From an uncultured Alphaproteobacteria bacterium (GTDB taxonomy: Bacteria > Pseudomonadota > Alphaproteobacteria > Caulobacterales > Caulobacteraceae), in the NCBI GenBank assembly GCA_903822175.1, contig CAIJOB010000008.1:1-54010 (forward strand): a stretch of DNA of 54,010 bases, read 5' to 3'. Shown here piece after piece: positions 39,289 through 48,104 of this stretch. A model generated the notes under the pieces. It saw nothing but the letters and a program-made list of their open reading frames with translations, was not told where the DNA came from and did not search any database. Position 1 is the first letter of the stretch; the number at the start of each line of letters is the position of its first letter. The translations under genes and the position numbers were made by a program.

Positions 39289-40515
39289 CTAGCGCCCTGT
39301 CGGCATGTCCTTGAACGCCACGTCCTTGTCGACGCGGATGTCGCCCGGCAGGCCCAGCACCCGCTCGGCGATGATGTTCTTCAGGATCTCATCGGTGCCA
39401 CCGGCGATCCGCAGGCCCGGCGCGAACATCACCGAGCTGTGGAAGCCCGCCTGCAGCGGCGCGAGCTCGGGGTCGTTGATGATCCCGAACTGGTCGAGCA
39501 TCTCGATCGCCGTATTGCCCAGGTCCTGCATCTGCAGGGCCGAGACGATCTTGCCGATCGAGCTCTCCGGCCCCGGCGTCTGGCCCTTGGACAGCGCCGT
39601 CATGGTGCGGTTGCGGGTGTGCTTCAGCCCCTCAGCCTGGACGTACCAGTCGGCGAGCTTTTCGCGCAGCGCCTGGTCCTTCAGCGCCGGCGCGCCATCG
39701 AGGCCCGGCACGGCCCGCGCCGCCTCCATGAACTCCCGCCAGCCCGCGCCCGACGCCCCGCCGACCGCCAGGCGCTCGTTCATCAGGGTGACTAGGCTCA
39801 CCTTCCAGCCGTCGTTGAGCGCGCCCACCCTCTGGCTGTCCTTCACCCGCACGTCGGTGAAGAACACCTCGTTGAAGCCCGAGCCGCCGCTCATCTGATG
39901 GATCGGCTTCACCTCGATGCCAGGGTCATGCATGTCGACCCAGAACATGGTCAGGCCCTTGTGCTTGGGCGCTTCGGGATCGGTGCGGCAGACCACAATG
40001 CCGAAGTCGGAGAACTGGGCGCCCGTGGTCCACACCTTCTGGCCCGAGATCAGCCAGTCGCCGGACCCGTCCGGCGCGGGCACGGCTTTGGTCCTGGCCG
40101 CCGCCACGTCAGAGCCGCCGGACGGCTCGGAGAACAACTGGCACCAGATCTCCTCACCGCGGAGGGCGGGCCCCACGAAGCGGTCCTTGGTGGCCTGGTC
40201 GGCGAAGGTGGCCACCGTCGGCACGCACATGCCCAGACCGATCTGGAACGGGTTGCCCGGCACCGGATAGCGGGCTTCCTCCTGGCTGAAGATCACCTGC
40301 TGGATCGGCGTGCCGCCGGCCCCGCCCCATTCCTTGGGCCAGGTGATCTGGGCGTAGCGGGCCGCCGCCTTCTTGGCCTGCCAGGCCTTGGACGCGGCCA
40401 TCGAACCGCCGCCCTCGCCGTCATCGGCCACGGCGGTCTTCGGCGCATTGGCGTCCAGCCAGGCCTTCACCTCGGTGCGATAGGCGGCTTCTTCGGGGCT
40501 GTCGTTGAAGTCCAT
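39289..40515 (-). CDS. Acyl-CoA dehydrogenase (second subunit of a pair)
   Basis: The 408-residue flavoprotein has the acyl-CoA dehydrogenase fold: ITWPKEWGGAGGTPIQQVIFSQEEAR, WCQLFSEPSGGSDVAAARTKA (FAD contact), WLISGQKVWTTGAQFSDFGIVV, and the C-terminal AGGTDEILKNIIAERVLGLP. It is of the type found in pairs, as with FadE-like heteromers that act on sterol or branched acyl-CoAs; the substrate is unknown. Its ATG overlaps the stop of the preceding gene (TGATG), which supports co-translation and complex formation. Confidence 0.9.
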   Translation of the reverse strand: MDFNDSPEEAAYRTEVKAWLDANAPKTAVADDGEGGGSMAASKAWQAKKAAARYAQITWPKEWGGAGGTPIQQVIFSQEEARYPVPGNPFQIGLGMCVPTVATFADQATKDRFVGPALRGEEIWCQLFSEPSGGSDVAAARTKAVPAPDGSGDWLISGQKVWTTGAQFSDFGIVVCRTDPEAPKHKGLTMFWVDMHDPGIEVKPIHQMSGGSGFNEVFFTDVRVKDSQRVGALNDGWKVSLVTLMNERLAVGGASGAGWREFMEAARAVPGLDGAPALKDQALREKLADWYVQAEGLKHTRNRTMTALSKGQTPGPESSIGKIVSALQMQDLGNTAIEMLDQFGIINDPELAPLQAGFHSSVMFAPGLRIAGGTDEILKNIIAERVLGLPGDIRVDKDVAFKDMPTGR

Positions 40516-41639
40516 CAGGCCGCATTCCTTCTTTCGAGGTGGCTGACCAGCCGCTCCTTCCAGACCCGGGGCGCGCCGGCGACCAGGCCCAGCTGCCGCG
40601 AGCGCCGGTAGTAGAGGTGGCAGTCCATCTCCCAGGTGAAGCCGATGCCGCCGTGGGTCTGGATGTTCTCCTTGGCCGCGAACCAGAAGGCCTCCGACGC
40701 CGCGATCCGCGCGGCGCTGGCCGCCAGCGGCATCTCCGGCGCATCGGTGTTGAGCGCCCAGGCGCCGTAGTAGGCATTGGACCGCGCCAGCTCGTTCTTC
40801 ACGTAGATGTCGGCCAGCTTGTGCTTGATCGCCTGGTAGGACGCGATCACCCGGCCGAAGGCATAACGCTCCAGCGCGTACGCCTTGGCCATCTCCAGGC
40901 ACCTGTCGGCGCCGCCACACTGCTCGAAGGCCAGCAGGATCGCGGCGCGGTCGAACACCTGCTCCACGATCTCCAGCCCGGCGCCGGCGTCACCCACGCG
41001 GATCGCCGGGGCGTCCTTGAAGGTCAGCTTGGCCGCGTCGCGGGTCGGGTCCAGCGTCTGCAGCACCTCGCGGGTCACGCCCTCGCCGTCCAGATCGACG
41101 CTGTAGAGGCCGGGCTTGCCGTTCTCCTTGGCGAGCACGAGCGCGATATTGGCGATGTCCCCGTCGGTCACCGGCAGCTTCACGCCCGAGATCTTCCCGT
41201 CCTTCACCGTGGTCTTCAGCGACGCCTCGGTGGCGGGACCCGGCCCTTCCGAGGTCGCCATGCAGCAGATCACCTCGCCCGCCGCGATCTTCGGCAGCAG
41301 CCAGGACTTCTGCTCCTCATTCCCCGCCAGCATCACCGCCTCGGCGACGAAATAGACCGTCGACGCAAACGGGATCGGCGCCACGACGCGCCCCAGCTCC
41401 TCGGCGATGGCGCAGAGCTCAAGATGGCCAAGGCCCAGGCCGCCGTATTCCTCCGGGATCGCCGCGCCCAGCCAGCCCTGTTCGGCGACCGCTTTCCAGA
41501 GGGCCGCGTCATAGGCCTTGCCCTCATCGTCCAGCACGCCGCGCACACGCGCCGTCGGGCAATTGGCATCGAGGAACTTCCGCGCCTCGCCCTTGAGGAA
41601 TTTCTGGTCGTCGGAAAAGTCGAAGTTCACGTGCGCCAC
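40515..41639 (-). CDS. Acyl-CoA dehydrogenase (first subunit of a pair)
   Basis: The 374-residue protein starts with GTG and shows a divergent acyl-CoA dehydrogenase pattern: FSDDQKFLKGEARKFLDANCP, GWLGAAIPEEYGGLGLGHLELC, AKAYALERYAFGRVIASYQAIKHKLADIY and ENIQTHGGIGFTWEMDCHLYYRRS. The central substrate loop is shortened compared with the second gene (ATSEGPGPATEASLKTTV). Heteromeric dehydrogenases often contain one such divergent chain. The two genes overlap by one base. Confidence 0.9.
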   Translation of the reverse strand: MAHVNFDFSDDQKFLKGEARKFLDANCPTARVRGVLDDEGKAYDAALWKAVAEQGWLGAAIPEEYGGLGLGHLELCAIAEELGRVVAPIPFASTVYFVAEAVMLAGNEEQKSWLLPKIAAGEVICCMATSEGPGPATEASLKTTVKDGKISGVKLPVTDGDIANIALVLAKENGKPGLYSVDLDGEGVTREVLQTLDPTRDAAKLTFKDAPAIRVGDAGAGLEIVEQVFDRAAILLAFEQCGGADRCLEMAKAYALERYAFGRVIASYQAIKHKLADIYVKNELARSNAYYGAWALNTDAPEMPLAASAARIAASEAFWFAAKENIQTHGGIGFTWEMDCHLYYRRSRQLGLVAGAPRVWKERLVSHLERRNAA

Positions 41640-41727
41640 CCTGCCGGTTGGCCCGGCTCTGCGAGGTTTACTTGCACGTCAACATACGCCTCGTGGAGAC
41701 GCTGAAAAGTATGACCCGGCGTCAGGA

Positions 41728-41928
41728 TCAGCCGGCGCTGAAAACCCCATCCTTCGACACCTTGCCGACGATGCGGCCGCCCTCCCAGAGCTCCGCGGTC
41801 CGGCCCCGCTGCGCGCCGCCCTGCGCCTGCGCCCCGGCCGTCGCGTCGTCCACGGCCTCGAAGGCCTGGCCCAGCTGCAGCCGGCCGTCCGGATCGACGA
41901 TGTAGATACGATAGGACTTCACGCTCAC
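41728..41928 (-). CDS. Small conserved-looking protein, function unknown
   Basis: The 66-residue protein starts with GTG, directly after a GGGGGG ribosome site. It begins KSYRIYIVDPDGRLQLGQAFEAVDDATAGAQ, a pattern seen in small alphaproteobacterial proteins that combine an N-terminal strand pair (Y-R-I-Y..D..GRL) with an Ala-rich helix; it ends KVSKDGVFSAG. Function is unknown. It is 88 bp upstream of the acyl-CoA dehydrogenase pair on the same strand. Confidence 0.65.
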   Translation of the reverse strand: MSVKSYRIYIVDPDGRLQLGQAFEAVDDATAGAQAQGGAQRGRTAELWEGGRIVGKVSKDGVFSAG

Positions 41929-42043
41929 GCCCCCCGGCGAAGCTTCGGTTGTAAGGCGTTTGCCGGCCTCGTCTGTCAGCTACCAGACGTGGGCGGAAAA
42001 AAGCCCAAGGGAACAATGCGATCCATTCGCAGGTTGGCCGCCC

Positions 42044-42283
42044 ATGAGTGTTGGCAAGCCGACAGCGATGCAGATCATCGTCGCCTGGCGCGACAACAAG
42101 TGGGTCGTGCTGCGCAACACCGACGAGGTCGGCGCCTACGCCTATCGCGCCCACGCCATGGACATGGCCCGCACCCTTACCGCCGATGCCAGCCAACTCG
42201 GCGTGGACTGCTACATGCTGGTCCGCGAGCAGGACGGGCGTTGGGACGAGCATCCTTGCCCCAAACCCGCGCGGGACGGGTGA
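42044..42283 (+). CDS. Small DUF2188-like protein
   Basis: The 79-residue protein from the ATG at 42044 (42068 is an alternative; the frame is open to 41960) has IIVAWRDNKWVVLRNTDEVGAYAYRAHAMDMARTLTADASQLGVDCYMLVREQDGRW in several segments: two strands, a helix and a last strand with DG. This pattern resembles DUF2188, small proteins of unknown function. It is transcribed toward pepN, 53 bp upstream of it. Confidence 0.6.
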   Translation: MSVGKPTAMQIIVAWRDNKWVVLRNTDEVGAYAYRAHAMDMARTLTADASQLGVDCYMLVREQDGRWDEHPCPKPARDG

Positions 42284-42336
42284 AACTCGCCGGCTAGCGC
42301 CTTGGCGCCGCCACAGGGCCGGGGATAGATGCAACT

Positions 42337-44967
42337 ATGCGCACAGATACGCCCCAGGCCATCCGCCTCGCCGACTACCAGCCGCCCGCCTTCCTCATCG
42401 ACGAGGTCCATCTGACCTTCGACCTGAAGCCCAACGCCACCCGCGTGAAGGCCAGGCTGCAGGTCCGCCGCAACGGCGATCACGCCGATCCCCTGAAGTT
42501 CAACGGCGAGCGGCTGAAGGCGATCTCGGTGGCCATCGACGGCCGCGTCCTGGCCGAAAGCGAACGGACCATCGACGGCGAATATCTGGTCATCCCGAAC
42601 GCGCCCGACGCCTTCACGCTCGAGACCGAGGTCGAGATCGACCCGGAGGCCAACAAGGCGCTGGACGGGCTCTACATGTCCGCCGGGCGCTTCTGCACCC
42701 AGTGCGAGGCCGAGGGTTTCCGCAAGATCACCTTCTGGCCCGACCGGCCCGACGTGCTGTCGCGCTTCACCGTCCGCGTCGAGGCCGACAAGGCGTTCCA
42801 CCGCCTGCTTTCCAACGGCAACCTGATGGAGAACGGCGAGCTGCCGGGTGGCCGTCACTACGCCGTCTGGAACGACCCCTTCCTCAAGCCCTGCTACCTC
42901 TTCGCGCTGGTGGCCGGCGAGCTCGACGTGCTGGAAGACAAGCTCGTCACCATGACCGGCCGCACGGTCGATCTTCGCATCTACGTCGACCCCGGCATGG
43001 CGCCGCGCGCCGCCTACGCCATGGACGCACTGAAACGCTCGATGAAGTGGGACGAGGCGACCTTCGGCCTCGAATACGACCTCGACCTCTTCATGATCGT
43101 CGCCGTGCGCGACTTCAACTTCGGGGCCATGGAGAACAAGGGGCTGAACATCTTCAACTCCTCGCTCCTGCTGGCCGACCCAGCCACCGCCACCGACATG
43201 GATTTCGAGCGCATCGAGAGCGTCGTGGCGCACGAGTATTTCCACAACTGGACCGGCGACCGGGTGACCTGCCGCGACTGGTTCCAGCTCTGCCTGAAGG
43301 AAGGCCTGACGGTCTTCCGCGACCAGAGCTTCTCCGCCGACATGCGCGGCCACGCGGTGCAGCGGATCAAGGACGTGAAGGCCTTGCGCGCCCGCCAGTT
43401 CTCCGAGGATCAGGGCCCGCTGTCGCACCCCGTGCGCCCGTCGAGCTACATGAAGATCGACAACTTCTACACCGCGACCATCTACGAAAAGGGCGCGGAA
43501 GTGATCCGGATGCTGAAGACCCTGATCGGGCCTGACGCGTTCCGCAAAGGCATGGACCTCTACTTCGAACGCTGGGACGGCCACGCCACCACCGTCGAGG
43601 AATTCATCCGCTGCTTCGCCGACGTGTCCGGCCAGGACCTGACCGCCTTCTTCGCCTGGTACGAACAGGCCGGCACGCCAGCGGTGACGCTCACCAGCAG
43701 CTATGACCCCGACCGCGGCGAGCTCACCCTGGAGTTCAGCCAGGAAACCGCGCCGACGCCGGGGCAGCCCACCAAGGGCGCGCTCCCGATCCCCGTCACC
43801 GTCGGCCTGCTGGACGCCGAGGGCCGCACTCAGGCCTTCCTGCGCGACGGCCAGGCCGCCGACGAGACCCTGGTCGTGCTGGAAGGCGCGAAGACCAAGG
43901 TCGTGCTGACCGGCGTCGACGAACGCCCGGTGATCTCGGCGCTCCGCGGCTTCACCGCGCCGGTAAAGCTCACCTCCAACGCCGAGGCCCGCGACCGCTA
44001 CATCCTGCTGGCCGGCGACCCCGACCTGTTCAACCGCTGGGAGGCCGGCCAGGAGCTGGCCCGCGCGCTCATCCTCTCCCGCGCCACCGGCATGGCCGAC
44101 GAGGTGGGCGAGGAACGCTACGCTGAGGCCGTCGGCCGCGCGCTCGCCGACCAGGCGTCGGACCCGGCGTTCAAGGCGCTCCTGCTGATCCTGCCGTCCG
44201 AGCCCGACCTGGCGCTGGCCATGAGCCCGGCCGATCCGGCGGCGATCCACGACGCCCGCGAGGCGCTACGCACCCGCCTGGCCCTGCATCTCGAGGCCGA
44301 GTTGAAGCGCCTGCACAACGGCCTGCAGGAGATCGGCGAGTTCTCTCCCGACGCCGCCGGCGCCGGTCGCCGCGCGCTGCGCAACGCCTCGCTCGACCTT
44401 CTGGCGGCCAATCCACGCGGGGACGTGGGCGAACTCGCCTTCGGCCACTACGAAGCCGCCGCCAACATGACCGACGCCATCGGTGGCCTCGCCGCGCTCG
44501 CCCTGATCGGCGGCGAACTCTACGAACGCGCGCTGGCCGACTTCTACGAACGCTGGAAGGCCGAGCCCCTGGTCATCGACAAGTGGTTCGCGCTCCAGGC
44601 CCGCGACCCGGACGAAAGCGCGCTCGGCCGCGTGCTTGCGCTCACAGCCCACCCGGCCTTCGAGGCCAAGAACCCCAACCGCCTGCGCGCGCTGGTCTCG
44701 ACCTTCGCGAGCTTCAACCCGGTCCGCTTCCACGACCCCCGCGGCGCCGGCTATCGCTTCCTCGCCGACCAGATCCTGGCCACCGACGGCTTCAACCCGA
44801 TGACCGCCGCCAGGCTCGTCGAGCCGCTCGGCGGCTGGCGGCGCTACAAGCCGGAGCTGGGCAAGCTGATGAAGGCGGAGCTGGAACGCATCCTGGCCTC
44901 GCCGGGTCTCTCGAAGAACGTCTTCGAGCTGGTCAGCCGGTCGCTGGCCGAAGACCAGGCAGCTTAA
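42337..44967 (+). CDS. pepN: Aminopeptidase N (M1 family)
   Basis: The 876-residue zinc peptidase has the substrate-anchoring GAMEN motif (residues 263-267), the zinc motif H299-E300-x-x-H303 (VVAHEYFHNWTGDRV) with the third ligand E322 (LKEGLTVF), and the C-terminal helical domain of the E. coli PepN type. The length matches that subfamily. It removes N-terminal residues from peptides in the cytosol. A PleC-like kinase gene follows on the same strand, 110 bp later; as I recall, pepN and pleC are also neighbours in Caulobacter crescentus. Confidence 0.95.
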   Translation: MRTDTPQAIRLADYQPPAFLIDEVHLTFDLKPNATRVKARLQVRRNGDHADPLKFNGERLKAISVAIDGRVLAESERTIDGEYLVIPNAPDAFTLETEVEIDPEANKALDGLYMSAGRFCTQCEAEGFRKITFWPDRPDVLSRFTVRVEADKAFHRLLSNGNLMENGELPGGRHYAVWNDPFLKPCYLFALVAGELDVLEDKLVTMTGRTVDLRIYVDPGMAPRAAYAMDALKRSMKWDEATFGLEYDLDLFMIVAVRDFNFGAMENKGLNIFNSSLLLADPATATDMDFERIESVVAHEYFHNWTGDRVTCRDWFQLCLKEGLTVFRDQSFSADMRGHAVQRIKDVKALRARQFSEDQGPLSHPVRPSSYMKIDNFYTATIYEKGAEVIRMLKTLIGPDAFRKGMDLYFERWDGHATTVEEFIRCFADVSGQDLTAFFAWYEQAGTPAVTLTSSYDPDRGELTLEFSQETAPTPGQPTKGALPIPVTVGLLDAEGRTQAFLRDGQAADETLVVLEGAKTKVVLTGVDERPVISALRGFTAPVKLTSNAEARDRYILLAGDPDLFNRWEAGQELARALILSRATGMADEVGEERYAEAVGRALADQASDPAFKALLLILPSEPDLALAMSPADPAAIHDAREALRTRLALHLEAELKRLHNGLQEIGEFSPDAAGAGRRALRNASLDLLAANPRGDVGELAFGHYEAAANMTDAIGGLAALALIGGELYERALADFYERWKAEPLVIDKWFALQARDPDESALGRVLALTAHPAFEAKNPNRLRALVSTFASFNPVRFHDPRGAGYRFLADQILATDGFNPMTAARLVEPLGGWRRYKPELGKLMKAELERILASPGLSKNVFELVSRSLAEDQAA

Positions 44968-45025
44968 CCGTAAACGGGACAATTCGCCGCTGAATGGCGG
45001 TGACGCTGTTTACCCTTACCGCGTA

Positions 45026-45030
45026 GACTC
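45026..45030. promoter_or_regulatory. GANTC (CcrM) site in the promoter region of the kinase gene
   Basis: GACTC at 45026-45030 overlaps a -10-like TAGACT (45024-45029), 48 bp before the kinase start codon. GANTC is methylated by CcrM in Caulobacterales, and methylation at promoters controls GcrA-dependent cell-cycle genes. The -35 (GTGACG, 45000-45005) is weak. The regulatory reading is an inference. Confidence 0.35.
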
Positions 45031-45077
45031 GCGCGTGATCGGGGTGATTTGCCTTGTCTTCGTAGGAGCTGCGAGCC

Positions 45078-46937
45078 TTGTCGGCACGCGACGGCGAGAG
45101 CGCTGCGGGCGCGCAGGCGGAGGATCGGTCCGCCGATCTGGCGCTGGCCAAGCCGCCGACGCAGCGCTTTGCGCGCATCGCCATACTCGCCGCCCTCCTG
45201 CTGCTCGCCACCTATACCGGCGTCGCCATCGACAAGGTGATGCATGGCCCACTCAGCCTGGTCATGCAGATCGCATCCCTGGTGGTCCCGCTGGCCGTCG
45301 CCGTCGCGCTGGGCATCCTGCTGCTGCTGGAATCCCGCCGGGTCGAACGCGCACACGCCGCCTACAGCGACAGCGAGCAACGCTTCCGCCTGGCCGTCGA
45401 GGCCGCCCGCTGCGGCATCTGGGAATGGGACCTCGGCGAAGACAAGATTTTCATGTCCGACGTCACCGCGGCCCTGTTCGGCTGGCGCGGCGGCGTGGTC
45501 GAAGGGCAACAGGTCCTGGAACGCGTCTCTGAGGGTCACCGCGACGGCCTGCGCGAGGCGCTGAGCACCGCGGCGGTCTACGGCGGTTTCGACGTCTCCT
45601 TCCGGGTGCCCAGCCTCTCCGGCGGCCGGCCGGTGTGGATCGACGCCCGTGGCCAGGGCTTCGGCAAGAGCCCGGAGGGCGGCTACGCCCGGATCATCGG
45701 GGTTGCGCTCGATGTCACCGAAGAACGCCTGGCCCAGGCCCGCGCCCAGGCCGCCGAGACCCGCCTGCGCGACGCCATCGAAAGCGTGTCGGAAGCCTTC
45801 GTCCTCTGGGACAAGCAGGGCCGCCTGCTGATGTGCAACAAGAACTACCGCTCCTTCTTCCGCCTGGAGCCGCAGGTGCTGAAGCCCGGTGTGGCGCGTG
45901 AGGAGCTGGAGGCCCAGGCCAAGCTCGCCGTACGCCAGGAGTTCCCGGCGCTGGGCGGCCGCAAGGGCGTGCGCGAGGCCGAGCTGGTCGACGGCCGCTG
46001 GGTGCAGATCTCCGAGCGCACCACCGCCGAGGGCGGCCTGGTGGTCACCGCCGCCGACATCACCGCGCTGAAGGCCCAGGAAGAAGCCCGCCGGGTCAAC
46101 GAGGACGAACTGCGCCGCGCCGTGGTCAATCTGGAACGCAGCCAGGAGCAGCTCTCGGAACTGGCCCGCAAGTACGAGAACGAGAAACTGCGCGCCGAGG
46201 GCGCGAACCAGGCCAAGAGCGAGTTCCTGGCCAACATGAGCCACGAACTGCGCACGCCGCTGAACGCCATCAACGGCTTCTCCGAGATCATGGTCGCCGA
46301 GATGTACGGCCCGGTCGGCGACGCCCGCTACAAGGACTACGCCCGGGACATCCTCAGTTCCGGCCAGCACCTGCTGGCGCTGATCAACGACATCCTCGAC
46401 ATGTCGAAGATCGAGGCCGGCAAGATGAACCTGCGCTTCGAGCCGGTGGCGCTGGACGACGTGGCCGAGGACGCCCTTCGCCTGGTGCGCAACCGCGCCG
46501 AGGCGGCCGGCCTGTCGCTGCGCCTCGACTTCAGCGACCTGCCGGAGGTCGAGGCCGACTATCGCGCCATCAAGCAGGTGCTGCTGAACCTCCTGTCCAA
46601 CGCCATCAAGTTCACCCCGCGCGGCGGGCTGATCACCGTCGGCGCCGAGCGCCGCGACGATCCGCTGGGCGAGCGGGTGCGGATCAGCGTGCAGGACACC
46701 GGCATCGGCATCCCGCCGGAGGACCTCGCCCGCCTCGCCCAGCCCTTCGAGCAGATCGAGAGCCAGCACGCCAAGACCCAGCAGGGCACGGGCCTCGGCC
46801 TGGCGCTCACCAAATCGCAGGTCGAGATGCACGGCGGCCTGCTCGACCTGCGCAGCGCGCCCGGCCAGGGCACCAGCGCCATCTTCTCGCTGCCGGTCCA
46901 CCAGATCAGCGCGGCCCTGGCCAAGGCCGCGCTCTAG
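45078..46937 (+). CDS. pleC: PleC-like hybrid-less sensor histidine kinase with two PAS domains
   Basis: The 619-residue kinase starts with TTG, 9 nt after AGGAG. Two membrane helices (about 31-50 and 63-86) are separated by only a dozen residues. PAS domains lie at about 96-215 and 226-335, a coiled coil at 335-378, HisKA with H389 ([23 protein letters not shown]) and HATPase_c at about 490-605 ([32 protein letters not shown]). The HisKA sequence and the position after pepN suggest the PleC phosphatase/kinase that acts on DivK and PleD. Caulobacter PleC has a large periplasmic domain, missing here, so a different PleC/DivJ-family member remains possible. Confidence 0.75.
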   Translation: MSARDGESAAGAQAEDRSADLALAKPPTQRFARIAILAALLLLATYTGVAIDKVMHGPLSLVMQIASLVVPLAVAVALGILLLLESRRVERAHAAYSDSEQRFRLAVEAARCGIWEWDLGEDKIFMSDVTAALFGWRGGVVEGQQVLERVSEGHRDGLREALSTAAVYGGFDVSFRVPSLSGGRPVWIDARGQGFGKSPEGGYARIIGVALDVTEERLAQARAQAAETRLRDAIESVSEAFVLWDKQGRLLMCNKNYRSFFRLEPQVLKPGVAREELEAQAKLAVRQEFPALGGRKGVREAELVDGRWVQISERTTAEGGLVVTAADITALKAQEEARRVNEDELRRAVVNLERSQEQLSELARKYENEKLRAEGANQAKSEFLANMSHELRTPLNAINGFSEIMVAEMYGPVGDARYKDYARDILSSGQHLLALINDILDMSKIEAGKMNLRFEPVALDDVAEDALRLVRNRAEAAGLSLRLDFSDLPEVEADYRAIKQVLLNLLSNAIKFTPRGGLITVGAERRDDPLGERVRISVQDTGIGIPPEDLARLAQPFEQIESQHAKTQQGTGLGLALTKSQVEMHGGLLDLRSAPGQGTSAIFSLPVHQISAALAKAAL

Positions 46938-46970
46938 CGCCAAGCTCGGCCCACCGACGCGGAGGGCTGA

Positions 46971-48104
46971 ATGTTCCAAAGATTCGAGCAGGCGCTGGCG
47001 CAGGCGATCGCCAAGGGCCGGATTGCCGGCGGCGTCGCCCTGATCGCCGACCGCGATGGTGTCGTCTACGAGCATGCCGCCGGCGTCCGCGCCGCGGGCG
47101 AGGCGGCGGCGATGGATGCGGCCACCGTCTTCTGGATCGCGTCGATGACCAAGGCGGTGACCTCCGTCGCGGCCCTGCAGCTGGTGGAGCGGGGCAAGCT
47201 CACGCTCGATGGCGATCTCGCGGACCTGATCCCCGAGTTCAGGGACCTGCAGGTCCTCACCGAAGGCGGCGGCCTTCGCCCGGCCAAGGGTCCGGTCACC
47301 CTGCGCCAGTTGCTCACCCACACCTCGGGCTTCGCCTATGGCTTCAGCAGCCCGGAGCTCGGGGCCTGGATGGAGGCGTCGGGCGTTGAGACCAACACGG
47401 GCTCCCGCGCCAGCTATCGCTACCCCCTGCTCTTTGATCCGGGTGAAGGCTGGATCTACGGCATCGGCATCGACTGGGCAGGCCTTGCCATCGAGGCCGC
47501 CAGCGGTCAGCGGCTGGATGCCTGGTTCCGCGAAAACATCTTTGCGCCGCTCGGCATGACCGACACCGGCTTCGAGCGCTCGCCGGACCGGACGGCGGGC
47601 GTGCATGTCCGCGGACCGGACGGCGGCCTGATGCAGATTCCGTTCGGCATGCCGCCGAACGCTGAAGTGCTGTCGGGCGGCGGCGGCCTCTACAGCACCG
47701 CGCGCGACTACGGCCGATTTCTGCGGATGCTGCTGAACGGCGGCGAGCTGGACGGTGCGCGCATCCTATCCGCAGCGACCGTCCGGGGCCTCAGCGCCAT
47801 CCAGACCGGCGAGCGCCGCGCAGGCTACATCAAGAGCGCCATGGCCAACCTCAGCAACGACTTCGACCTCTATCCGCAGATGGCGACCGGCCACGGCCTG
47901 GCGACCATGGTGACGCCGCAGGCCACCGCCGAGGGCCGAGGCGCCGGCAGCCTCGCCTGGGGCGGCTTGGCCAACACCTACTACTGGGCCGATCCGGCGG
48001 CGGGGAAGGCCGGCGTCCTCTTGACCCAGCTGCTGCCGTTCGGGGACCCCGAGATCCTGGCCCTGTTCCGCGCCCTGGAGCGCGACGCCTACGGCACGGC
48101 CTAG
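46971..48104 (+). CDS. Class C beta-lactamase-like serine hydrolase
   Basis: The 377-residue protein has the beta-lactamase/transpeptidase fold: catalytic SxxK in FWIASMTKAVTS (about residues 58-61), LRQLLTHTSGFAY, a YGIGIDW segment at the YxN position (N replaced), PLGMTDTGF, and WGGLANTYYW in place of the KTG box. The altered third motif is typical of the esterase/EstB-like branch rather than true beta-lactamases. No signal peptide is visible, so it is probably cytosolic. GGAGGG provides a strong ribosome site; it may be co-transcribed with the kinase gene 33 bp upstream. Confidence 0.88.
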   Translation: MFQRFEQALAQAIAKGRIAGGVALIADRDGVVYEHAAGVRAAGEAAAMDAATVFWIASMTKAVTSVAALQLVERGKLTLDGDLADLIPEFRDLQVLTEGGGLRPAKGPVTLRQLLTHTSGFAYGFSSPELGAWMEASGVETNTGSRASYRYPLLFDPGEGWIYGIGIDWAGLAIEAASGQRLDAWFRENIFAPLGMTDTGFERSPDRTAGVHVRGPDGGLMQIPFGMPPNAEVLSGGGGLYSTARDYGRFLRMLLNGGELDGARILSAATVRGLSAIQTGERRAGYIKSAMANLSNDFDLYPQMATGHGLATMVTPQATAEGRGAGSLAWGGLANTYYWADPAAGKAGVLLTQLLPFGDPEILALFRALERDAYGTA

